NCBI GenBank assembly: GCA_905215125.1
Contig: CAJMOV010000067.1
Coordinates: 1 to 8,839, forward strand
Source of the DNA: an uncultured bacterium
GTDB lineage: Bacteria > Bacillota > Clostridia > Oscillospirales > Butyricicoccaceae
DNA: 8,839 bases
Reading direction: 5' to 3'
Made by a program: the position numbers and the translations under genes. The notes under the pieces were generated by a model. That model saw only the letters and a program-made list of their open reading frames with translations. It made no database searches and had not been told where the DNA came from. The first letter of the stretch is position 1; each line of letters starts with the position of its first letter. Positions 1 through 4,261 of this stretch are shown here, piece after piece.

Positions 1-258
1 CATATCTGTATTGACATCTTTAAAAACGTCATTCAAAATAAAAATGAAAAGAAAATTTAAATCATCCATGACAAAACCGTCCCCGCCGTTGTTGCCCTTG
101 CCGCACAGGATAAGCACGCGGCTGCCCGCCTTGAGGAAGGGCAGGACCCTTTCGGCGGCCAGGGTGCCGGCCCGCTCCATCAGTTCGCCATACCCAGTCC
201 CGCCCTGATCGGCAAACATCTCGGCCCGCTTCATGGCGGCCGCGTCAGCGATAAACAT
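1..258 (-). CDS. nnr: NAD(P)H-hydrate epimerase domain (Nnr/YjeF N-terminal), partial at window edge
   Basis: This is the first 86 codons of a minus-strand gene whose 3' part lies outside the window. The ATG at 258-256 follows a GGGAGGT ribosome binding site (273-267) at 8 bases. Residues 1-63 fit the YjeF N-terminal domain: an N-terminal helix with MKRAEMFA, then LMERAGTLAAERV, a strand RVLILC (47-52) and the glycine-rich loop GKGNNGGDGFV (53-63). The family epimerises damaged R-NADHX/NADPHX. In Clostridia this domain is commonly fused to an ADP-dependent dehydratase, but that half is not visible here. From about residue 64 the protein stops resembling the family: ARxL is expected after GDGFV, but the sequence reads MDDLNFLFIFIL. 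The DNA there falls to 20% GC. The domain call is firm for residues 1-63, and the tail may be foreign or an assembly artefact. Confidence 0.8.
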   Translation of the reverse strand, partial: MFIADAAAMKRAEMFADQGGTGYGELMERAGTLAAERVLPFLKAGSRVLILCGKGNNGGDGFVMDDLNFLFIFILNDVFKDVNTDM

Positions 259-361
259 ATCGGTATACCTCCCGCTTCTTATCGGCTTCTCCAGGCGCAA
301 TGGCGCCGCGCCCGGCGGCGGCACTTCACCAGCCCGTATCATAAACAGCCGTTTTTTCGTT

Positions 362-370
362 ATTATAGCA
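362..370 (-). promoter_or_regulatory. Extended -10 promoter for nnr
   Basis: Read on the minus strand, the sequence is TGCTATAAT: a perfect TATAAT -10 box preceded by a TG extended element. The -35 hexamer at 17 bp (TGTTTT) is poor, as is usual for extended -10 promoters. Transcription would start near 355 and give a leader of about 95 bases before the nnr ATG. The site lies only 32 bp from the -35 box of the first rpmG promoter, so the two directions may compete. Confidence 0.55.
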
Positions 371-401
371 TAAAGCCGGGAAAGAAAACACCCGCGGATG
401 T

Positions 402-430
402 TTGACAAACGCCGAAAAATGGGTTATAGT
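402..430 (+). promoter_or_regulatory. Upstream sigma-A promoter of the rpmG operon
   Basis: A perfect TTGACA (402-407), a 17-base spacer and TATAGT (425-430) predict a start near 437. The transcript would run about 220 bases before rpmG and pass through the second promoter. No terminator with a clear U tract is seen between it and the gene, so it is read as the distal of two tandem promoters. Confidence 0.65.
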
Positions 431-483
431 AGGGGAGAGTTTGACATCTGTATTATTATTTTGTGCAAATATGCAAAAAATGC

Positions 484-512
484 TTGACCTGGGACAGGGT
501 TTGTGGTATTCT
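484..512 (+). promoter_or_regulatory. Proximal sigma-A promoter of the rpmG operon
   Basis: TTGACC (484-489), a 17-base spacer and TATTCT (507-512) match the consensus well in the key positions. The predicted start near 519 would give a leader of about 140 bases. Together with the upstream promoter this provides tandem initiation, which is common for translation operons. Confidence 0.5.
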
Positions 513-540
513 GATTTTACCTGTCAGGGTCTTTTTTTGT

Positions 541-635
541 TGTCCAAAAATGGACATTGACACGAATGCGGCACCCTTTTCTTTCCAGGGGAAGGGGGAA
601 GGCCGCGGCCGGTCTGCCCCTGACTCAGGGAGGCA
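541..635 (+). other. Structured rpmG leader with two inverted repeats
   Basis: Two hairpins can be drawn in the transcript. The first is TGTCCA (541-546), loop AAAA, TGGACA (551-556). The second spans 615-635: TGCC and GGCA form the outer arm and CCCTG-ACT-CAGGG the inner one, ending 8 bases before the ribosome binding site. Neither is followed by a T tract, so they are not terminators. I do not recognise a named leader family. A regulatory role is inferred only from position. Confidence 0.35.
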
Positions 636-659
636 ATTTATTGAAGGAGGTGCCGAAAC

Positions 660-809
660 ATGCGCGTTAAAATCACTTTGGCGTGTACCGAATGCAAACA
701 GCGCAACTACAACAGCAAAAAAAATAAGAAGAACGACCCCGACCGCCTGGAAATGAACAAATACTGCCCGTTCTGCAAAAAGCACACCTTGCACAGGGAA
801 ACCAAGTAG
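660..809 (+). CDS. rpmG: 50S ribosomal protein L33, zinc-binding (C+) form
   Basis: This gene of 49 codons encodes a basic large-subunit protein that sits near the E site of the ribosome. The protein reads MRVKITLACTECKQRNY at the start and carries two CxxC pairs: C9/C12 (CTEC) and C38/C41 (CPFC). This is the zinc-ribbon signature of the C+ class, which zinc-independent paralogues lack. The ending KKHTLHRETK is typical of L33, and the 49-residue length is normal. The ATG follows AAGGAGGT (644-651) at 8 bases. It is the first gene of the rpmG-secE-nusG run, and secE starts 36 bases later with no terminator between. The tRNA-Trp gene found here in some relatives is absent. Confidence 0.95.
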   Translation: MRVKITLACTECKQRNYNSKKNKKNDPDRLEMNKYCPFCKKHTLHRETK

Positions 810-845
810 CAATGACGTTGGAATTGGAAAGTGAGGTGCAGCTTA

Positions 846-1160
846 ATGGCTGAACAGGACAAGAATGTAAACCAGCCCGAAGCGCGGGCTGATGCCGCCG
901 CTTCCTCCCAAAGCAAGCCGGCCAAGGCCGACAAGAAAAAGGAAGCGCGCCCCAACGCCCTGGTGCGCTTTGGCCGCCGTGTCAGCAAGTGGTTCCGCGA
1001 CCTCAAAAGCGAGGGCAAGAAGGTTGTCTGGCCGACAGGCAAGCAGGTTTTCAACAACACTGTGATCGTCATCGTCTGCGTGATTGTTGTGGCCATCTTT
1101 GTCGCCGTGCTTGACGTCGCCTTCGGCTTCCTGCGCGATTTGATCGTCAGCCTGGTCTGA
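846..1160 (+). CDS. secE: Preprotein translocase subunit SecE
   Basis: A protein of 104 residues, the small essential subunit of the SecYEG channel in the cytoplasmic membrane. It has a charged, Lys/Ala-rich N-terminal tail (about 1-38), then the amphipathic family core VRFGRRVSKWFRDLKSEGKKVVWPT (40-64) with the signature KKVVWPT. One membrane span follows at about 72-93. The ATG at 846 is preferred to the in-frame GTG at 831, because GTGAGGTG at 831-838 is itself the ribosome binding site at proper spacing. The N-terminal tail is somewhat long for a Firmicutes SecE, but the single-span architecture is typical. nusG follows after 17 bases, the usual pairing. Confidence 0.95.
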   Translation: MAEQDKNVNQPEARADAAASSQSKPAKADKKKEARPNALVRFGRRVSKWFRDLKSEGKKVVWPTGKQVFNNTVIVIVCVIVVAIFVAVLDVAFGFLRDLIVSLV

Positions 1161-1177
1161 GGCGGTGGGAGCATATT

Positions 1178-1702
1178 ATGTCTGACAGCGCGAAATGGTA
1201 TGTTGTGCACACCTACTCCGGCTATGAAAACAAAGTGGCCGCCACCATCCAAAAGACGGTGGAAAACCGCAAGCTGGAGGATTTGTTTTTAGACATCCGC
1301 GTGCCGATGGAAACGGTCACTGAAATCCGTGACAACGGCCCCAAAGAGGTCGAGCGCAAGATTTTCCCCGGCTATGTGCTTATCAAGATGATTATGACCG
1401 ACGAAAGCTGGTATGTCGTGCGCAACACGCGCGGCGTGACGAGCTTTGTCGGCCCCGGATCCAAGCCGGTGCCCCTGACGGACGATGAAGTCGCCGCGCT
1501 GGGCATGGAAAAGCGCGAGATCCGCCTTTCCTATGAGGTGGGCGACAACGTCAAGATTATTGACGGCCCGCTGGAGGGCTTTATCGGCGTTGTCGACGAA
1601 ATTCTCATGCCTTCGGAAACGGTGCGCGTCACCGTCTCCATGTTCGGCCGCGAAACCCCAGTCGAGCTGAAGTTCGGTCAGGTTGCCGCATTGGAAAAAT
1701 AG
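1178..1702 (+). CDS. nusG: Transcription termination/antitermination factor NusG
   Basis: NusG binds the clamp helices of RNA polymerase and modulates pausing, termination and coupling to translation. The 174-residue protein has a complete NGN domain starting with WYVVHTYSGYENKVA (7-21) and containing FPGYVLIKM (63-71). A linker follows, and then a KOW domain at about 119-150 with GDNVKIIDGPLEGFIGVV. Length and order match the family with no insertions. The ribosome binding site is GGTGGGAG at 1164-1171, 6 bases before the ATG. It lies in the secE-nusG-rplK arrangement and there is no promoter of its own. Confidence 0.97.
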   Translation: MSDSAKWYVVHTYSGYENKVAATIQKTVENRKLEDLFLDIRVPMETVTEIRDNGPKEVERKIFPGYVLIKMIMTDESWYVVRNTRGVTSFVGPGSKPVPLTDDEVAALGMEKREIRLSYEVGDNVKIIDGPLEGFIGVVDEILMPSETVRVTVSMFGRETPVELKFGQVAALEK

Positions 1703-1751
1703 CGGCCGTTACCCCTGATTTCTCTGCGTTTACACCCGGATATGTGTCCGG

Positions 1752-1783
1752 GGTGGGAGGGCATTGCGCCCAATTTTACCACA
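1752..1783 (+). promoter_or_regulatory. Candidate ribosomal protein L1 binding site upstream of rplK
   Basis: The RNA can fold as a two-helix element. GTGG (1753-1756) pairs with CCAC (1779-1782), there is a 5' bulge GA (1757-1758), GGGC (1759-1762) pairs with GCCC (1768-1771) around loop ATTGC, and the 3' bulge is AATTTTA (1772-1778). This copies the L1 site of 23S rRNA, where GGUGGGAG faces GAAAUACCACC across the same GA bulge. L1 represses the L11-L1 operon in Escherichia coli by binding upstream of the L11 gene, so the location fits. The rplK ribosome binding site begins 9 bases downstream. A second hairpin just 5', CACCCGGA/TCCGGGGTG (about 1735-1755), overlaps the element and could compete with it. 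Confidence 0.55.
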
Positions 1784-1807
1784 TTCATTCAAGGAGGTGC
1801 AACGAAA

Positions 1808-2233
1808 GTGGCACAGAAAGTAGTAGGACTTATTAAACTGCAAATTCCCGCGGGCAAGGCCACGCCGGCTCCCCCGGTCGGTCCCGCTCTCGGTCAGCAC
1901 GGCGTCAATATCATGGCGTTTACGAAGGAATTTAACGAGCGCACCAAAAACGATGGCGATCTCATCATTCCTGTCGTTATCACCGTTTATGCCGACCGTT
2001 CCTTCTCGTTTATCACCAAGACCCCTCCTGCAGCCGTTCTGATTAAGAAAGCCTGCAAGATTAGCTCGGGCTCCGGCGTCCCCAACAAGCAGAAGGTCGC
2101 TGAGATTTCCAAGGAAGACCTGCAGAAGATCGCGGAAATGAAAATGCCCGATCTCAACGCTTCCAGCGTGGAAAGCGCCATGAGCATGATCGCCGGCACT
2201 GCCCGCAGCATGGGCATTACTGTTAAGGAGTAA
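1808..2233 (+). CDS. rplK: 50S ribosomal protein L11
   Basis: L11 binds the GTPase-associated region of 23S rRNA and takes part in factor binding and the stringent response. The protein has 141 residues, the standard length. The N-terminal domain carries KLQIPAGKATPAPPVGPALGQHGVNIMAF (10-38), with the proline-rich loop contacted by thiopeptides. The C-terminal RNA-binding domain includes TPPAAVLIKKACKISSGSGVPNK and ends NASSVESAMSMIAGTARSMGI. The start is GTG at 1808, after AAGGAGG (1791-1797) at 10 bases. In-frame codons upstream to 1742 do not resemble the family and contain the structured spacer. The gene is preceded by a candidate L1 feedback site and followed by rplA. Confidence 0.97.
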   Translation: MAQKVVGLIKLQIPAGKATPAPPVGPALGQHGVNIMAFTKEFNERTKNDGDLIIPVVITVYADRSFSFITKTPPAAVLIKKACKISSGSGVPNKQKVAEISKEDLQKIAEMKMPDLNASSVESAMSMIAGTARSMGITVKE

Positions 2234-2276
2234 GGTTTTGCCTGCGGCCTGACGGCAGCGTCCGCCAAAGGCCGCC

Positions 2277-2305
2277 TGGTGGGAGGATTATTCCGAAAAC
2301 CACTA
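2277..2305 (+). promoter_or_regulatory. Candidate second L1 binding site, directly upstream of the rplA ribosome binding site
   Basis: TGGTGG (2277-2282) pairs with CCACTA (2300-2305), with one G-U pair. A 5' bulge GA (2283-2284) follows, then GGA (2285-2287) pairs with TCC (2292-2294) around loop TTAT, and the 3' bulge is GAAAA (2295-2299). The bulges match the 23S rRNA L1 site (GA opposite GAAAUA) more closely than the copy before rplK. The fold ends at 2305 and the rplA ribosome binding site AAGGAGG starts at 2307, so bound L1 would be expected to block initiation. A separate inverted repeat GCGGCCT (2244-2250)/AGGCCGC (2269-2275) lies just upstream. Confidence 0.6.
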
Positions 2306-2321
2306 TAAGGAGGAAATTTTC

Positions 2322-3017
2322 GTGCATAAAGGTAAAAAATATATCGAAAGCACAAAGCTGTTCGACCGGGCAAAGCTGTTTGATCCGGCCGAGGCCATTG
2401 ATACAATGCTGAAAACCGCAAAAGCCAAGTTTGACGAAACAGTGGAAATTCACGTCAAGCTGGGCGTCGACTCGCGTCACGCCGACCAGCAGGTCCGCGG
2501 CGCGCTCGTCCTGCCCAACGGCACGGGCAAAAAGGTGCGCGTCCTGGTCTTTGCCAAGGGCGATAAGGCCAAGGAGGCCGAGGCTGCCGGGGCCGATTAC
2601 GTTGGCGCCGAGGATATGGTGCAGCGCATCACCTCGGAAAACTTCTTTGATTACGAAGTGGTCATCGCCACGCCCGACATGATGGGCGTCGTCGGCCGCC
2701 TGGGCAAAATCCTCGGCCCCAAGGGGCTGATGCCCAACCCCAAGGCGGGCACCGTCACCCCCAACGTCGCCCAGGCTATCGCCGACAGCAAGGCCGGCCG
2801 CATCGAGTACCGCTTGGACAAAACCAACATCATCCACTGCCCGCTGGGCAAGGTCTCCTTCGGCAATGAAAAGCTGCAGGAAAACTTTGACGCGCTGATG
2901 GGGGCCATTGTCAAGGCCAAGCCGGCCGCCGCAAAAGGCCAGTATATCCGTTCCTGCGTCATCGCTTCGACCATGGGCCCCGGCGTACGCGTCAACCCCG
3001 CCAAGCTGGGCAACTAA
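2322..3017 (+). CDS. rplA: 50S ribosomal protein L1
   Basis: L1 forms the mobile stalk next to the E site and in many organisms represses its own operon. The 231-residue protein is full length. It has the N-terminal GKKYIESTKLFD, the first RNA-binding face ETVEIHVKLGVDSRHADQQVRGALVLPNGTGK, a central domain with VRVLVFAKGDKAKEAEAAGADYVG, the L1 signature VGRLGKILGPKGLMPNPKAGTVT, and the C-terminal face ending MGPGVRVNPAKLGN. The start is GTG at 2322, 8 bases after AAGGAGG (2307-2313). It is the last gene read from the rpmG promoters without a further promoter. A new promoter begins 8 bases after its stop. Confidence 0.97.
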   Translation: MHKGKKYIESTKLFDRAKLFDPAEAIDTMLKTAKAKFDETVEIHVKLGVDSRHADQQVRGALVLPNGTGKKVRVLVFAKGDKAKEAEAAGADYVGAEDMVQRITSENFFDYEVVIATPDMMGVVGRLGKILGPKGLMPNPKAGTVTPNVAQAIADSKAGRIEYRLDKTNIIHCPLGKVSFGNEKLQENFDALMGAIVKAKPAAAKGQYIRSCVIASTMGPGVRVNPAKLGN

Positions 3018-3024
3018 AAGCATA

Positions 3025-3053
3025 TTGACAAGCACCGTGTTTGTCGGTATAAT
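3025..3053 (+). promoter_or_regulatory. Consensus sigma-A promoter for rplJ-rplL
   Basis: A perfect TTGACA (3025-3030), a 17-base spacer and a perfect TATAAT (3048-3053) make this the strongest promoter in the window by sequence. The start should be near 3060, at the 5' end of the L10 leader. It uncouples rplJL from rplKA, which fits the need for several L7/L12 copies per ribosome. Confidence 0.85.
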
Positions 3054-3060
3054 ATGTAAA

Positions 3061-3192
3061 GTGTCATTCCGCAGACAGCAGGAGATTTTTTCATAAACGG
3101 CGCGGCCGTCCTGCCGAGGGTGCATCATTACCGGATTGTTATTGTCTTTCCGTGTGCCCTCACGTCATGACGTGGGGGCACCGTTATTTTCC
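3061..3192 (+). ncRNA. L10 leader: ribosomal protein L10(L12) autoregulatory attenuator
   Basis: The leader matches the L10 leader family of Firmicutes. CCGCAGACA (3069-3077) precedes helix GCAGGA (3078-3083)/TCCTGC (3109-3114), which is followed by CGAGGG (3115-3120). The two flanks form the kink-turn-like internal loop recognised by the L10-L7/L12 complex. An intrinsic terminator follows at 3154-3190. An alternative helix is possible: GAGGGTGCA (3116-3124) pairs with TGTGCCCTC (3153-3161) through nine pairs, two of them G-U, and this would destroy the terminator stem. The inferred model is that L10 binding holds GAGG in its site and lets the terminator form, while free leader makes the antiterminator and reads into rplJ. 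Confidence 0.85.
3154..3190 (+). terminator. Attenuator terminator of the L10 leader
   Basis: GTGCCCTCACG (3154-3164) pairs with CGTGGGGGCAC (3171-3181), with one G-T pair. Inside it is the palindrome CACGTCATGACGTG (3161-3174). The tract after the stem, GTTATTTT (3183-3190), is U-rich but interrupted, as expected for a conditional terminator. The rplJ ribosome binding site lies about 20 bases further on. Confidence 0.75.
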
Positions 3193-3224
3193 CCATATTC
3201 CATCCCTACGGAGGTGAAACGCAA

Positions 3225-3764
3225 ATGCCCAACGCAAACGTTCTGGCTCAGAAGCAGGCCATCGTCAAGGAGCTTGCAGAAAAGATGCAGAAAGCCAGCG
3301 CCGGTGTTTTTGTCGACTATAAGGGTATCACCGTCGAAGCCGACACCAAGCTGCGCGCCGAGCTGAGAAAGGCCGGTGTTGAGTATTCCGTCGTCAAAAA
3401 CACCCTGACCCGTTTTGCCATTAATGAGATCGGCTTTTCCGAGCTGGATCCCATCCTCAACGGCACAACGGCCCTGGCCATCGGCATGAATGATCCCATC
3501 GTCCCCGCCAAGCTGATCGCCGATTTTGCCAAGAAAAACGAGAAGGTCTTCAAAATCAAGGCCGGCTTTATTGAAGGCAAGGTTGTCGACGCCGACACCA
3601 TCAAGTCCATCGGCGAGCTGCCCAGCAAGGAAGTGCTGGTCGCCACTGTGCTTGGCACGCTGAACGCGCCCATCGCCGCCTTGGCCCGCGCCATCAACGC
3701 CATTGCTGAAAAGCAGGGCGCCCCTGCTTCCGCCGACGCGCCCGAGGCCCCGGCCGAAGCCTAA
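3225..3764 (+). CDS. rplJ: 50S ribosomal protein L10
   Basis: L10 anchors L7/L12 dimers on the ribosome and, with them, represses this operon through the leader upstream. The protein has 179 residues. The globular RNA-binding domain contains AGVFVDYKGITVEADTKLRAELRKAGVEYSVVKNTL (about 26-61) and continues through LNGTTALAIG and FKIKAGFIEGKVVDADTI. A C-terminal helix with VLGTLNAPIAALARAINAIAEK provides the L7/L12 docking surface. The end is an Ala/Pro-rich tail (PASADAPEAPAEA), slightly longer than in many relatives. The ATG at 3225 follows ACGGAGGTG at good spacing. rplL starts 38 bases after the stop. Confidence 0.97.
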   Translation: MPNANVLAQKQAIVKELAEKMQKASAGVFVDYKGITVEADTKLRAELRKAGVEYSVVKNTLTRFAINEIGFSELDPILNGTTALAIGMNDPIVPAKLIADFAKKNEKVFKIKAGFIEGKVVDADTIKSIGELPSKEVLVATVLGTLNAPIAALARAINAIAEKQGAPASADAPEAPAEA

Positions 3765-3802
3765 GCCCCGACCATCATCTTATCATTTTGGAGGTAACAC
3801 AA

Positions 3803-4186
3803 ATGGCTAGCGAAAAGATCACCCAGCTGATTGAAGAAGTAAAAGCCCTTACCGTTCTGGAGCTGTCCGAACTGGTCAAGGCCCTGGAAGAAGAATTCGG
3901 CGTTTCCGCCGCCGCCCCTGTCGCCATGATGGCCGCCCCTGCCGGCGGTGACGGCGCTGCCGCCGCTGACGAGAAGACCGAGTTCACCCCGGTTCTGACC
4001 AGCATCGGCGACAAGAAGATCGAGGTCATCAAGGCTGTCCGCGAGCTGACCGGCTTGGGCCTGAAGGAAGCCAAGGAGCTGGTCGACAACGTTCCGAAGC
4101 CCATTAAGGAAAACGTCTCCAAGGACGAATGCGACGCTATCGTCAAGCGCATGGAAGAAGCCGGCGCTAAGTGCGAAGTCAAATAA
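3803..4186 (+). CDS. rplL: 50S ribosomal protein L7/L12
   Basis: L7/L12 forms the flexible stalk that recruits elongation factors and stimulates their GTPase activity. The 127-residue protein has an N-terminal dimerisation domain (1-34, with LTVLELSELVKALEEEFGV), an Ala/Gly-rich hinge (35-58) and a C-terminal domain with FTPVLTSIGDKKIEVIKAVRELTGLGLKEAKELVD (61-95). The ATG at 3803 follows TTGGAGGTAAC. The in-frame TTG at 3788 is part of that binding site and is rejected as a start. Two cysteines, C110 and C124 (GAKCEVK), stand where Ala and Val are more common, a small variation. It is the last gene of the cluster, and a strong terminator follows instead of rpoB. Confidence 0.97.
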   Translation: MASEKITQLIEEVKALTVLELSELVKALEEEFGVSAAAPVAMMAAPAGGDGAAAADEKTEFTPVLTSIGDKKIEVIKAVRELTGLGLKEAKELVDNVPKPIKENVSKDECDAIVKRMEEAGAKCEVK

Positions 4187-4199
4187 GAAACCCAAACAT

Positions 4200-4230
4200 A
4201 AAAAGCGAGCAGCTGGGCTGCTCGCTTTTT
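4200..4230. terminator. Bidirectional Rho-independent terminator between rplL and glpK
   Basis: AAAAGCGAGCAGC (4201-4213) and GCTGCTCGCTTTT (4217-4229) form a perfect 13-bp stem around loop TGG, extended by A4200-T4230. The stem is bounded by A and T runs, so the same DNA makes a hairpin with a U tract in both directions. It closes rplJL from the left and the convergent glpK from the right. Confidence 0.92.
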
Positions 4231-4240
4231 CTATCCTGTA

Positions 4241-4260
4241 GGGCCCTTGACGGCCCTTTT
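4241..4260 (+). terminator. Secondary hairpin with T tract next to glpK
   Basis: GGGCC (4241-4245), loop CTTGAC and GGCCC (4252-4256) are followed by TTTT (4257-4260). The stem is short and the T run brief. It could back up termination of rplL read-through before transcription enters the antisense of glpK. It is weaker than the main terminator. Confidence 0.4.
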
Positions 4261-4261
4261 G

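Larger units (their letters stand above)
259..659. other. Divergent intergenic control region between nnr and rpmG
   Basis: These 401 bases hold no convincing gene. From left to right they contain the nnr ribosome binding site, a GC-rich stretch (about 296-322) that would lie in the nnr 5' leader and can fold on itself, the nnr promoter at 362-370, two plus-strand promoters (402-430 and 484-512), and a leader of about 130 bases with two inverted repeats. The rpmG ribosome binding site AAGGAGGT is at 644-651. Open frames crossing this region on either strand lack ribosome binding sites and family resemblance. Confidence 0.7.

Noticed and set aside
441..456. TTGACA at 441-446 with TATTAT at 451-456 as a promoter
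   Set aside because: The gap is only 4 bases, and no -10-like hexamer occurs at 16-18 bases.
810..845. A tRNA-Trp gene between rpmG and secE, as in some relatives
   Set aside because: The gap is 36 bases and cannot hold a tRNA.
1164..1171. A third GGTGGGAG, upstream of nusG, as another L1 site
   Set aside because: It lies 6 bases before the nusG ATG and serves as the ribosome binding site. No hairpin followed by an A-rich bulge and CCAC is found downstream.
2223..3128. Long open frame antisense to rplA (about 300 codons)
   Set aside because: It mirrors the codon periodicity of rplA, has no ribosome binding site, and its product looks like no family.
3161..3174. Palindrome CACGTCATGACGTG as a protein-binding operator
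   Set aside because: It is fully explained as the upper part of the L10 attenuator terminator stem, lying about 100 bases downstream of the transcription start.
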